Positions 24,666-37,768 of a DNA stretch of 64,000 nucleotides are shown one piece after another (positions within the stretch are counted from its first letter, which is position 1; each line of letters starts with the position of its first letter). The DNA is from Loxodes magnus (lineage: Eukaryota > Ciliophora > Karyorelictea > Loxodida > Loxodidae), in NCBI GenBank assembly GCA_946699065.1, contig CAMPDV010000063.1, positions 292,501 to 356,500 of the forward strand, written 5' to 3'. A program made the position numbers and the translations under genes. Below the pieces are notes generated by a model. That model searched no databases. It saw only the letters and a program-made list of their open reading frames with translations, and was not told the origin of the DNA.

Positions 24666-26147
24666 TCATTCGTATAACTAAGCATTATAATCTTTGCGAG
24701 GCTTTTTGCAGAAATGGCACGAGTCTTGCTTAGAAAATGTTTCTTAACTGCAGCTATCACATTTCCATCTCATATAAAAGTAGCAAAAAACTTCTGCTAA
24801 GCTATCTTTATTACTACATAGCATGCAATAATAACTTGAATAAGGGTTTTCTTGTTTACAATTTTTGCAAGTTCATTTTTTTATAAGAAAGTGGGGAGAA
24901 GGCTTTTTAAACTTTAAGGCAAATTCTTCTAAGCTCCTATAATCTTGCAGCTTTAATGTGTTCTCTTCATAAGATTCACTTTTAGCATAAATCAATACTG
25001 TTGGATAAAAATGACACCTGACGCACTTCTTCATTACATCAAGCCAACCTTTTATGTCTTAGATATAAGTATCATCGAAATAAGTCCAAATATCCTCTTA
25101 AGGTTTAGTTTTAAAAAATGTGATATAATGTAAGCTTTAGAAACAGATCATTCCTCGTAAAACATAAAAGGTATTGCTTCTATTATTTTCTTAGGTTAAC
25201 TAATTTATGTCTATAGTATTTGTTATGAGAGCGAAGGAGGTGAGAATGCTTTCGAATGAAGGATTACTTTTCCAAACTAGATTAATAAGGAAATATTATG
25301 ATAATTATTAAGGTATTAAAAATCTTACGCTATCTTTGAAAGGACATTAAACTTATCCTTGCTGATTTTCATTTTATTTAGGACACTACTTAACTTTGTT
25401 GATTTATTTAGATCTTCTTTCTGCTTCAACAAACTTATGAATTGCTTGCTAAATTTTAAATTCTTGTTAGCCTTAAGAAGGTAAATTTTCCAGAAGCTCA
25501 TGAACATAAATATTATATAAGAAGTGGTTTTAATTATAAAGAACTGGCTAGCTAATGGCACCACAATTGCATTTTAATTACTCTAAAAATTCGCAATAAA
25601 ATAACTGGTGAGTTAAGCACTGCTTGCCACAAGAAATATCTCTTGCTTTGGAAAGACTTTGCTTTACATAATTAGCATGGATTAAATCGAGGACTACTGA
25701 CAGAGCTTCTGATGCGTCAGCCATCTGCATCTCTTAAAACTCTGAATCTTATTTTTCAAGTTATTTTCTCATCTAAAAGATACTAATCGTGTTTCCTTCG
25801 CAAGAGCTTTTAATTTCATATTCTCTTAGCAATGCTTATAAGCTGCACACCAAACAATTATGATTCTACTAGTTCTTGTTAGCGCACTAAATATTCTGGA
25901 ATGCCTTTTAAAACTCCTTAAGATTTCATAGCAGCTATATTACTACATTTAAAAAACAGTTCTATTAATTAAAATTATTCTCTAACCCTACAAAATACTC
26001 TTATACTACTATCTAACCACTTTACTAGCTTTGAGTGCTAATCTAAGAAGTTCCTTTATGATAACCTTTTAAATGCTCAGCATATTAGGCAATAGGAACT
26101 TTGCAAGGAATTTCTTTACATCACTTACAAAGAATAAAAGGATCCAT
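24666..26147 (-). CDS. USP53/54-type ubiquitin carboxyl-terminal hydrolase with RanBP2 zinc fingers
   Basis: 493 residues. Residues 7-30 form a small C/H-rich finger (CKWCKEIPC...H..GYH). The USP fold spans about 54-388. Its Cys box is GLENNFNQQNCFLN with Cys64 and continues VVIQLLWNLKEF, matching the LNSA.QVLWHLDIFR block of USP53/54. C..H motifs (CGKQCLTHQ, CNCGA) follow at about 173-196. The His box GMICFQSLHYITFF holds His340, then WTYFDD (358-359) and a C-terminal PTVLIY. The tail carries two RanBP2-type fingers, W425-T-C..C and W461-K-C..C, each with paired cysteines. Codons 9, 74 and 425 are TGA and all fall on Trp positions; Trp at 292, 354, 368 and 461 is TGG. Expected role: cleaving, or binding, ubiquitin chains, with the fingers as likely ubiquitin-binding modules. 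USP53/54 proteins were long thought inactive; here Cys and His are both present. Confidence 0.93.
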
Positions 26148-26926
26148 TTCTTTAAATGATATTTGGAAGTTAAAAAGTCTAAAATAAATATAAATTATTT
26201 TAGAAACATTTTATATTAAACTAAAGAGCTAGCTATCTAAGCATCACTACACTAATATTCTGATAAATACTTTAATTAGGGAAAATACTAAAAGAATATT
26301 ATAGAAACAAAGGATTAAATTGAAGCAAACTTAAAAGATACTTGGTCTAAGCTAAAAGATCATATAATGAAAATTAGATATTATAAAGATTTTAACTTCA
26401 AATACTTAAATAAATATAATACCGTTGTTTAATTATAAAAAATAGATAAATAGTAAAATCAAGATTTGATAAGTTAGTCCTTAATACAAGTTTCATTTTT
26501 AAAATAATTTATTAGTTTATCTATATAACTAGAAACTTAATTAATAATTCTAAATTTAAATTGAAAAGGAAACAACAAATTAATAAATTAAATAAGTAGA
26601 CTATAAATTATTAATAATAAGCCAACATTTTAATCTTTTTTAAATAAAACTAACTAAGATTTATACTAAACTATTTAAGATAGAAATATACTAAAGATAG
26701 AAACCAAAAGATTATCACTAATAATTAAGTAAGAATATAAATATATAAAGCAATATAAAATTATAAATAAATATAAAAAGAAACAAAGAATTGTTTATTA
26801 AAGTAATAAAACAGTATCTCGCTATAAGCTATGAAAATAGCTATCTAGCAAATATAATTAAAGAATGAAAATAATTAATAATAAATAAATTAGATAAAAT
26901 CAATTGAAACAGCTTTTCTTAAAAAA
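26148..26926. other. Upstream region of the USP gene
   Basis: AT-rich spacer between the USP start and a tRNA-Pro gene. No promoter element could be recognised and no gene seen. Confidence 0.5.
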
Positions 26927-26998
26927 GGGCTGCTACGGGAATTGAACCCGTGACCTCTCGCACCCAAAGCGAGAATCATACCACTAGACCAAGCAGCC
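26927..26998 (-). tRNA. tRNA-Pro (anticodon UGG)
   Basis: Identical in sequence to the copies at 17742, 22194 and 39385. Intact acceptor, anticodon and T stems, with a run of T after the acceptor end on the minus strand. About 780 bases upstream of the USP gene and on the same strand, but transcribed by a different polymerase. Confidence 0.97.
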
Positions 26999-29187
26999 TA
27001 TTTAGTATTTATATTCGATAATAATTAAAAATAAATAAATTTTACTCTTTTAGTTTTTCTTAAACTATAAATAATTAGTTACAATTCTAAATTATCATAG
27101 AAGACATTAAAGAAATAAACAAAAACGAAATAATAGAGAGAATTTGCAAGTAGAAAGTATAAAGGCAATAATTCTTATAAATAAATAGAGAACAAAATAA
27201 CTAAAACATTTTATTAAATTAATTATAATTGCATATCAATTACTGAGTATTCTAATCATACTACCTTTCACTTTCTCTCTAAAAATAAACATTAATTAAC
27301 TAAAATTAGAATGCTATTGAGCTTTTTATAGGCCTATTACTAATTATTATTAATTTATTTTATTTATTCCTTCAATTTTTTAAATTTAATAGCAACCATA
27401 TCATATCTTATTTTTTCTATTATTCGGAAACAGTTCAGATTAATTATCCTAAATAGTTGAGTACTTATCTACACAATTAAATAAAAATTTATTTTTTAGT
27501 GAAATTTCTCTTTAAATCTATTACAGTTATTATATAATTTTAATTCATTTATCATATTGTTACTTATAAAATAAAGAGACTGCATATGTAAAAATTAAAG
27601 GGTTTTAATTTAAGCAGTTTAAGTTACTTTAAAGTAGAATTTAAAGCAGGGTAATTATAAATTTAAGCCTTTCTATTTTAAAGAGATATTTGCTTAAAAT
27701 GAAGTTATTATTACTTTATTTATTTTTATTTGGTTATTCTAGTTTAATTATAAAGATTGTCTTATATAACTATTTTTGCTAGTCTTTATAATTAACTAGC
27801 TCTTTAACCATAAATTTAATTATTATTTTAAAGCTATAAAGGAAAATCAAATCTTTTTAACTTGTAAATAGACTATAATTCATTAAAGTTATATTTAGCT
27901 ACTAAAATTTAGAAACAGATGAAGATATTTAAGGAAACAAATTTAACTATTATCAAAACTTTTATTTTTCATCTCAAATGGGATTAATTGTTTTTTATTT
28001 CCTCAGAACTGATAAAAGAGATTACTCTAAAGTGGCATTTGTTCTTATATCCTCTGTTAATTTTAATTTATATCTGACTGATTATATAAAAATAAAAACC
28101 TCTTGCAAATTTCTTTACTTTTTATTTATAAAATAGTTTATTAAACCTTTAGCTATAATAGATTTATTCTAACTCTATTGTGAATACACTACAATATTTC
28201 ATATTTGTAATGAACAATTATCTTAAAACTTTTTCTATTTAATTTGAAATTCTATGACTTATATAATTATAATTGTTTGCTGATAAACTAATAAGGTATC
28301 AACCAATAATTAAAATTAAGCTTTAGATAAATAAAAACTAAAGATCATTTAAACAGTATTAACTTACTTATATTCTAGGAATTTAGATTTGATAATCTTC
28401 AGAAATTCATAATTTCATAAATAAAAAGGAATTTGGAAGACTAAATTTCATAAATACTTAACTATAAATAAATATATTCATTATATAAGCTAGAAGAATA
28501 TTAACTTAAGGATATTCATGGAACTTAAGTAATTTACTAAATATTGTTCATAAAGTCTTTATAATTCAAATTAATAAATTGTCTCAATCGAATCTTTTCT
28601 CATCTTAATTTATCACTCATTTTTTTCCTTTAATTATGATCAAGCAAAATTATTCTCTTTAATAACTTGCAAGTTCTGCCAAATTTTAGATCTTAGATGT
28701 TTCAATTAAATTATAAAAATCCATTAATTTTAATATTCTAGTGCTTTAGTACGTCTTACGAAAGTATAAGCGTATATCTTAAAATTTTGACAAAAAAGCA
28801 CAAAATTTGACAATTTCGCTGAAATAATTTGAATTTATTTAATACTTTGAACTAAATAAACTCTGATTTTAAGTATTGTTTTATTTTATTTGTGTTGGTT
28901 CTTATTTTAAAATAAAAAGCAGAGCATATAGTAAAATTTCTAAACTTTTAAGGTATTAATAATTCTACATAATGCAAATGAGTATAATTCTGAGCTATAA
29001 ATATATAATATCTTTGAATAATTAAATATATGCATTCTAATTATTATGTTTCTCAACATATTATGAATCAATTTCTTATATTATACTCTTTATTTTAGCT
29101 TATTTGAACGAAATAAATAGAGATATACACGATTATAAATACTTTAGTTATAAGATTGTTGATGGTAAAGTTATAAACTAACTAAAT
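26999..29187. other. AT-rich stretch; one plus-strand frame considered
   Basis: A plus-strand frame at about 27.8-28.9 kb is open with UGA as Trp and includes text such as LETDEDIQGNK. Overall its Gly, Ala, Pro and acidic content is near the random expectation, so it is not called. Confidence 0.35.
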
Positions 29188-32100
29188 ATGTTTATTTCTG
29201 AAGCTCCAAAATGAGAAATGATTTAAATTATATGCAAATAGATAAAGTTAAAAAAGATAGAAATTATGATAGCAAGCGTTAGTCTATTATTATCATTTTT
29301 TAGCATATTAAGATTTAGCAAACTCTAGTTAAATCAAATAAGCATTAAAAATACGAAAATGTAGAATCTACAAAAATTACTTTAGCTAATACAATAAAAA
29401 AATCCTAGAAAAATGAAATATTTAAGAAAATAAAGGATTATTAAGAAATAATCAGATTAATAAGATGTATCTTTATCTTTAAATTAGAGATATACTGTTA
29501 AAATGTAAGTAAATATACTCTAATCAAATTAGAATAGTAATCATAATAAAATATTTCAATCAGTATTGCTAGTATCCTCATTTAAAAACGGAAAAGTTTA
29601 ATGTTATCATAAAATGGGAAGGGAATTTTTGCTAGAAAGCAGCAAAACTCTTGAAATCAACAAATTGCAAATAAAATAGATTAAGAATTAAAAAATTATT
29701 AAAAGTCAGCCCTAATGTCTAAACTGCTGAAGATGCTTAAAAATTCTAGAAGGAAAATGAATCCAAAATAATCCAAAATAAAGCTAATTTCTAAGAACTT
29801 TAATCAAAATAGACATACCTTAATTAGCCAAAATATTACTGATAGAATGTTAATAAAAGCTAGAAAATGAATTAATAAACTTTTTTTCATTATTAGAGCT
29901 ATTTTAGTTATAGATAAAATAAGGAACGTTTTTTAAAAGTATTCTAAATGAAGAATCGAATAATAGTTAGAATAGTTCCATTAACTTAAAAGAAGAAAAT
30001 AAATAGAAGCATATAATTCCTAATATTAAAAACTAATAAAGCCAAAATAAAGATTAATGAAATTCAGAATGATAAGGCTTTGAATAGATTAAGCAAGTAT
30101 CTAAGTTTTAAAACGAAAAGTATATTTTATGTGCTTTTGGAAGCGAGAAATTTAGAATTTCAAAAGAACTACAGACATTAAAATAAAATCTGAAATTAGA
30201 GCAAATTAATTAATCAACTATGACTTATTAATGAAAGGATAAATCATTAATAGAGTTTTCTTAAATTAAGGATGTATAACATATTAAAAGCTTTTTAGAG
30301 TAAAAAATAAACTAAAACTAAAACATAAAATTCATATTTTGCATAGACTATAAATAAATTAATAAATAACTCAAAAGACTCAAGAGGTTATTAGGAATAT
30401 TTACAGTTGAGATGATAGAAAGTACTCTATTTATTACTATAAACTAAGAAAAAGAAGATAATTTTTAAATATTAAAATAGAAGATACCTGATATTACAAA
30501 TATACCTCATATTTTATCATGAGATAGTTATAAAAATTAACTCTAGGAGTAAAACTCATTGCTAAAATGAATTTTTAAAGAGATAAAGAGCTATAATTTA
30601 AATCTAATTAGCTCAGTTAACAATTAAATATCAAGTTGGATAGATTACTAATAAAAGTTGTCATAGAAGTCAGAATAAACTTGGAACTCTTAAACTAAAA
30701 ATCTAAAAACATTAGATAGCTTATGTAAAAAAGCATTTCAAAACTACATAGCTAAAATTAATTTCTAAACAAATGGCTTTTATAATATAATACTGATTAG
30801 AGCTTTGAATTTGGGAAAAACAAAGATGGAATTTTATTTACTAGGAAAGAGAATGAAAAATAATTAGAATATATTAATTAAAGTAGATATTTATAAAGAT
30901 ATAGGATAGTTTATATAATTAAAGTAAGATATGAAATAAATTAATAACTTAAGCAAATATCAAATTTCCTATAAACTAATTCAAGAGTAAACGAATGAAA
31001 GTATCATGACATAAATATATGAGATGGAATTATAGTAGCCTTCTAATTTGTACTAACTATAATCTCTTCACCAAATTATTTAATAATATAAAGTCTAACA
31101 ATTATCATTTAGTATTGATAAGATAGAGCTATTTATTTATAATGTTATGACATACACTCTTAAGCTTTTGTAATAGAGATAGATTATTTTTCTAACAAGT
31201 GATTCTATTTTATTAAGTGAAGATTTCACTGAAATAAAGTTCTATTAACTTCCTATTTGGTTGAAAGCTATTGATGGATAACTTTTTTTGATACTAGAAG
31301 CAAACTCTTAGAACTATAAATATATCCCAAAAGAAATTTAGGAAATAATGGGCTAGCAAAAAGGAGCAATAGATTATGAATGGTTTTTCATTAAGCAATT
31401 ATCTATAATAATTAGAAATTTAATGTATCCATAAGAAGAAACATATGAAACAATACATGAAAGTGAAGAATTTGATGAAGTACACATTAATCAATAACAT
31501 AACATTGAGTAAGAAAAAATAGACTATACATATCTAGAAAATTTACTTTTATAATCAGAAATTATTAAATCATATTGCTTAGATAACTTCATCAAAAGAT
31601 TCTGCAAGGTATCAAAAACATTAAAACTAAGTTAAAAGCAGGAACTTCAATTTTTAAATGAAGAATTAATTTTACTGAAGTAAAAAATTCCTTATATTTA
31701 ATAAAATAAACAAGAATATGATCACAAAAAGAAGTAAGCATAAATAAATGGACAAGCTAAAGAGAAAAGAAGTAATTACATTATTATTAATAATAACCTG
31801 ACAATCTGGGATAGTTAATAACAAATATCGAAAGACTAAAAATAGGACTAAATCTAATAAGAACATGATGAAATCAGCAAAGCTGTTTTATAATAATAGG
31901 ATTAATAATTTAAAGAATAGTTTCTTGATTAATTTATAGAAGTAGTAGATAGCAAATAGATACAAATAAAGTATCAAAAAAACTAATAAAAGTATATAAA
32001 AAGATATCTTCAAAAGTAGTTGGAGGAAATAAAAGTTAAGAAGGTTCATTATGATAGAAGATTAAAAAAACACAACAGAAAATTAATTTAAGGGTTGATT

Positions 32101-33690
32101 GTAGATCTAAATAACAGAGAGGACTGAAATAACATTCTAGAGTAAGAATTTCTTAGTTTGAAAAAGAGGAATAAGTTTTACTTAGAATTCAATTAGGAAA
32201 ATTTGAGATTATTTAAGTAGAGTTAGATGAAATAGCTGTATCTTTATTTAAATTAGTTAGCAAGAGATTTTTAGCTTAACTCCTTTTAAATAACAACTTT
32301 TGCTATATTTTTAGAAAGAAAAGCCTTTAATGAATATATGCAATAATACTCACAAGTACTTCCTTTTAGTGCTTTTCTTATTTTTCAGTTATTTAGAAAT
32401 GATAATTTTGAGCCTCAATAGGTTTATTAAGAACTTTCTAACAATGGTGGATTCACAGTTCTATTTAATTGATATGTATATGGCATGGTAAATGAAAAGC
32501 AAGTAATTCAAATAAAGACTCACTAAGTTAATAACAAATACAATAATCTTGTTAAGTTAAGCTCTCATTTTAAGAATATTTTTACTTAAAAAGAGAACAT
32601 ACAACTCCTTAAGCTTGTTTTAGATAAAATATCATTATTTAAAGAATAATCAAATAACCTTTAGTTCATATAGAACATTAAAAAGACTAATATTGAAAAC
32701 GATGCTATTCATAAGATAATCAGCAAACCTGAAAATTAAGCAATAGTTTAAGCTGTTTAGAGAGGAAATAAAATAGCTTTTGTAAACAACTAAAACTAGT
32801 AGGAAGTATAGTGAATTAATTTAAATTAATTTGACCGAAAATTCTTAATACCTAAAAATGATGAAGAGTTTTCAAAAAAGTTAATAAGGTAACTATTGAA
32901 CATTACTAATAGTGGAATATTACCATCTAATGTTCTTAAAGATTATAACATATGATTCCCTGAAGATGAAGATGAAGATTCATCTGAAGAATTAAATAAA
33001 AAAAATAAATTAGATTATTGAATCAATAATCACAATGATGATGTCCTTTCTATCAACATAAAAACGATGCAAGAATTAAATAAGCTTCTTACTAACTTAA
33101 AGAAGACTTATGTTCGTAAAACTTCAGCAATACAAACTCTTTCATATAACTTCATTCAATAATTAGCTTTAGAAAGGTTAATCTAGGAGAATAAATTTGT
33201 AAGTATTTTTATTTAGAAATCAGATATAAGTTCAAAATCAGAATGTGAAGAAGGATCTTAATAAGTTACTAAAAAGGTAGATAAATAATAATAGACTTAT
33301 AATAAAAATGCTTCTAACTATTTTATAAAGCAGATTTGCTTCAATCTAACCATGATGGAACAGGAATAAATAACTTAATTAAGACAATCTGAGCTTAACT
33401 ATGTCAACTAAGATCAATAAAATATAAAAATTAAAGCATAAGAGATTGGATAAACAATTTAAGTAGGTGAAAATAAGGAAGCATAAATTAAAATAAGCAA
33501 AGATCAAGAAAATAATATCGAAAAAATACCTAAAAGCAAAGATTTACCAATGCAAAGTAATACTCAAGTAAAGAACTTTATAGATTAAAAGCTAAAAAAA
33601 CTTAATGGAAAATATTCAAAATACATAGACAGATCGGATAGACAAATATCTTTTGATAAAATCAAGGAAATGTTCATAAAAGAAAGTTGA
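29188..33690 (+). CDS. Large protein with a degenerate protein-kinase-like region
   Basis: 1500 residues in one uninterrupted frame if UAR is Gln and UGA is Trp; it ends at TGA 33688-33690, with another in-frame TGA two codons later. At least 13 internal TGAs occur, e.g. 29212 (PKWEM), 32953 (NIWFPE) and 33019 (DYWINN); five Trp are TGG. About residues 530-750 resemble a protein kinase: ILIKVDIYKD (VAIK-like), a hinge-like YKLIQEQ...YEMEL, TSDSILLSED where HRD...N belongs, IKFYQLPIW instead of DFG, YIPKEI (APE-like) and a helix ending LMYP. The catalytic Asp motifs are missing, so a pseudokinase or allosteric module is likely. The rest is Gln/Lys/Glu-rich and partly coiled-coil-like, with an acidic stretch EDEDEDSSEE near 1260. 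The start MFISEAPKW is the first ATG in frame; ATG 29614 is the alternative. Confidence 0.8.
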
Positions 33691-36420
33691 TTTTGAAAAA
33701 AATATACAATTACATAATCTAATCATATTTTTAGCTATAAATAAATCTTAAAATACTTCTAAATGCTAAATATATAACACAAATATCCCTAAGATTTTGC
33801 TAATTCAATAATCTAAACATATCAAATTAAATTTTATAAAAGTGTTGAACAAAATAATATAAATTAAATTAAGTTTACATAACGATAAAAGCTCATAAAA
33901 TGCTTAAAGACTTTAATTATACTAAGTGGATTAATAAAAAAGAATTATTGTTAATTATTCTAATATTATATTTATTATGCAATAGAGATAAATTGAATGA
34001 AAAATAAAACAAAGGAAAATTAGCTATATTTAGAAGCTTATAATAATATTTTATGGTAAAATATTAAGATATTTCATATTATTAAAATTATTTATCTTAT
34101 ATTTATTGGCTGTATTTATATTTCTTAGTACTTTAAAAACAAAATTTATGATTTTTCTTCTTTTAATCTATTCTTTATAAGTTAAAAATCTCTATTTGCT
34201 TTCAAAATATAATGTAGAATTAATAGGATTTGGTTAGTTTGAAAATAATTAATTCTTCATCTTATGAAAATGTAAAAAGTACGTAATTTATTTTTTGCGT
34301 ACATTCTAAATAGAGGTTTAAACATTTTCTTTCAATTAATAAATATTAATGCTATTAAATTTAAGGTAGAATAACTGAGAAGTTGATATTAGTAAATATG
34401 CAAAAGAAAAATATGAGCAATCTATTAAATTGCTTTTGAGATATAACAAATCTAATTTTTCTTAAATATATTTAATGTTTAAGCTCTAAATTAAATAAAG
34501 TTTTAAGCAATAAATTTAAGTTAAAGATAATATATTTCTAATGTTTTTATTGTTAAACAATAGCTTTTAATATATTTAAATTTTGGGAATTATAAATAAT
34601 TATTTAATTTTTTTTATTTTAAGTCTTAAGTGACATCATTTAAATTATTTTTAATTCTATCGAAGAACTAAATCTACCAGTAGTGATTTTCATAAGATGA
34701 AATAATTTCTTTCATTGTTTAAAGTATGTTTATACTAACTGACACAAATTTAAAAATAAAATTTCTTTACATAAGTATATTATGAATATTTCTCTTGCTG
34801 TTAAGAAACTCAAAGTTAAAAATTAAAATTAAAATTAAAAGTTTTTAAGGAAAAATAACAGCAAAAAAAATCTCTAGAAGCAAATATTTAGTCTTAGCAA
34901 TCCCATAAATGAAAAAAATATTTATCTTTTAATCAATTTTAGCTTATATTAAGTATTAATTTTAAAATATATTAAAATCCTTATGTACACTATAAAAAAT
35001 ATTAATAATTTAAATTATTTTTTTTATAATTTTATGATCTTCAAGTTTTCAAAAATCATTTTTGAAGTAGCAATTTATAAATATTTTAAGATTAAAGTTG
35101 TTTTACTCTCTTGAATATAAATCATTATTATAAAACTAATAAAAATAAAAAATTTTATTTTAAATTTTTTGTTAATCTCTGAACAAATATTTTTAGTCAG
35201 ATCTAACGATAACGCTAAGAAATATAAAAAAAGTATTTTTTATCAATTATTTCTACTTATGAATCATTTATTTTAAAATTTACCTTTTTAAGTTAGATGA
35301 CAATAGTTTATGTTCTTAAATTTGAAAAAGATTATGATTTAAAACTAAAATTGTCATAGTAAGAGATGCTTAGAAATATTTCTTCGCTATTTTTAGTATA
35401 ATTCTAAGCATTTAGTTATAATAATTATATGTCTAATTTATTTTTTTAATATAATATAAAGAAAATTAATGCTATTATATTTTATAATTAATTATTGCTT
35501 TTCATATCCACTTAGTATTATAACAACTAATTTAGCAATTTTAGCAAATTAAAAATAAATTGCTTTGATAGCATCTTAAGTTTTCTATATTTGCTTAAAT
35601 AGTTTTTATAGCAAATATTAAATTATGGAATTATCATCAAAATAACTAAAGTAAATAAAAAATCATTTAAAGCAAATAATTTCTATTTCCTTGCAGACTT
35701 AAATAATCAGTCATTTAAAAAATATTAACTCTTTTAAAAAGTTTCTACAGTTTGTGATTTTATCATTTAAATTATTTTTATATCCTATATAAAAAACAAA
35801 TTCATAGATAGAAAGAAAAACCTTAATATTTTGTTGAAGTTTTCTAAAAACTTTGTTGGTGAAGATGACTAACACTTTAAAACGATAGAAAGGAAATTTA
35901 ACATTAAAAAATAAAATAGAATTAAAGAATAAAATAAATCCATTTAAATAAAAACAATTTTGATTTACTTTAATTATAAAAAAAAAACTTTTATAAGAAA
36001 AAATTTAATTGAAAAAAATTAAAAATGATAAACGAAAGGAATAAATTTAATTTAATGCTATACCACTAAAAATAAGTTTTTATATTCTATTAAATTTCAA
36101 AGAGAAAATCTCTATCATTATAACTTTAATATTATACAATTTTAATAAATATAAATTGCTTAAATCCTTGATATCGAAAAGCTAAAGATAAATAACTAAA
36201 TGAAATTTTTCCTCAGCTTTAAAAACTATTATATTAAGTATTAATATTTCTAAGTAATTTTGTGAGTTAATAAAATAATTAAAAAGCTTACCCGAGCTCT
36301 TTATATCTAATTATGATTTTTTTATAAATAGGACTAAATTAACTGTTGAAAAAATTTGCTTTAAGTTCAAAATATAATAAAATATGAACTTAATAAGAGG
36401 CTCAAAGAACTTTAATCACA
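33691..36420. other. AT-rich intergenic stretch
   Basis: Low-GC sequence rich in A and T runs. No gene, RNA or repeat supported. Confidence 0.5.
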
Positions 36421-36972
36421 TCAAATTTTCTAACAAATAAGTATAATGTTGATTTAGTGGTAAATATAGATCTAATTTCAAAGCAACTTTTCATATTTAC
36501 CTTTTACTTCAAAAGAAACTAACTATTTTAATTTAAGAGCTCCTCGAGGTACAATTAAATTTTCTAATTTTCTAGCATAGATTCTCTTAAAATTATTTAA
36601 AACTTACATTTTGACCTGCAATTCGAGTTCTAATTTTATAATTTAAAGAAAAACTTTTATTAGTTATTATATTACTTTAAATGAACGAAAAATTTATTTC
36701 TATCTTTTTACCATCTAATATTAAAGCTGTTCTATAAACAATTTAGAAGTATGCGAACTCTAAATTTTTATTAGTCACAAACAAAACATTAATATATAAT
36801 ATTTTATAAATTCTCTAATTTCATAAAAAAACTTGTTGAATCCTATTTTTCTTCAAAAGAATTTAAATTTTCATTCATCATCTAGCTTGAAATATTTAGA
36901 TCAATTTCTTATAAATGGTTTTGCTAATTAAAATTATATTTCTTTAAACTATTTTAATTATTTATAAATCAT
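36421..36972 (-). CDS. Unknown protein with several UGA codons
   Basis: The frame starts MIYKQLKQFKEI. It contains internal TGAs in RNWSKYF, DDEWKFK, FFWRKIG and CLWLIK, all read as Trp. Charged text continues (KLELELQVKM, RIYARKLENLIVPRG, SFEVKGKYEKLL). Asp and Glu are well above the chance level for this DNA, which is the main evidence. The TGA at 36480-36478, directly after YEKLL, may be the true stop (164 residues); I extended to the next TGA at 36421, giving 183 residues, because the paralogous families here show UGA can be sense. A hydrophobic stretch at about residues 61-73 (YYILMFCLWLI) might be one membrane helix. No family recognised. Confidence 0.42.
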
Positions 36973-37225
36973 TAGTTTAAATAATGCAGTGGCATATATG
37001 ATAATAGGATTTTTTTTGCAATTATTTTAAAAATATCAACTATTTATAAAGATAATTTAGCCTCTAAATTTTTATTATTTGATAATAGAACTATGTACAT
37101 TTAATGCAGCACTGTGTATTTTATTTTTAGCTTTTATAAGGGATTTATTATAGACAAAGCTTGGTATGTTTATTAAGTAAATAATAAAAATATAAAATTA
37201 AACTAACAGAAGTCTTCATAGTCGC

Positions 37226-37768
37226 TCAGTTGAAATATCGTAGAACTCTAATAATGAATAGTCCTAAAATTAAAGCGCAGCATATAAATAACTCATTTGT
37301 AAAGATTTTATAAATTTTATTTTATTTCAACATCTTTTCTATGTCTTGCTTCTTTTAATTCAGATTGATGTTTTGAAATATATTAATTTTTCTTCTTTTT
37401 TTATTTTTCATTATTGTTCCTTTATTTAACTCCTCTAATATTTATTAAGTGGGATCATAAGAATTTTTGAATGCATCACTAGATTCCTACATTTAAGTAT
37501 TAAGTTTAGATTTTAGTTATAATAAACCCTTTTTAAACTTTCTTCTAATAAAAATCTTGCTTTCATTTATTCTAAGTCGAGGAACAGAATAAGTTTTATA
37601 ATTCTCAGTCAATTATAGATTTTAGCATTTCCCAGATAAAAGAGTATCAATACTGAATAGACTATTAGTATCACTTTCTTTTTAATTATTTTCGCTTTAT
37701 AAACTCTTTCTTTGGCGTGATTTTCAGATTCTATTGATTTATCCCTAAAACGAATCTTAACTCTCCAT
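37226..37768 (-). CDS. Tail-anchored membrane protein, six-member family, copy 2
   Basis: 180 residues, the only family member here on the minus strand. It has a polar Gln/Asn/Ser-rich N-terminal part, then the family block in shortened form (TYSVPRLRINESKIFIRRK, about residues 62-80). The C-terminal signature is nearly that of the 48.3 kb copy: KIYKIFTNELFICC here against WIYKIITNELFVCF there. One membrane helix (about 157-175) lies close to the C-terminus, followed by LRYFN and the TGA stop at 37228-37226. One internal TGA at codon 15 (NRIWKSR) is read as Trp. No signal peptide is seen, consistent with post-translational tail-anchor insertion. Function unknown. Confidence 0.8.

Noticed and set aside
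27750-28930. Plus-strand frame with protein-like text (LETDEDIQGNK, LITCKFCQILDLR)
   Set aside because: Only short patches look coding, and overall composition is random-like. No start, family or paralogue supports it.
29505-29532. A possible 28-base GTAAGT...TTAG intron joining an upstream frame (ATG at 29211) to the large gene
   Set aside because: The frame from the ATG at 29188 is already continuous with the large gene, so no intron is needed; the GT-AG pair may be chance.
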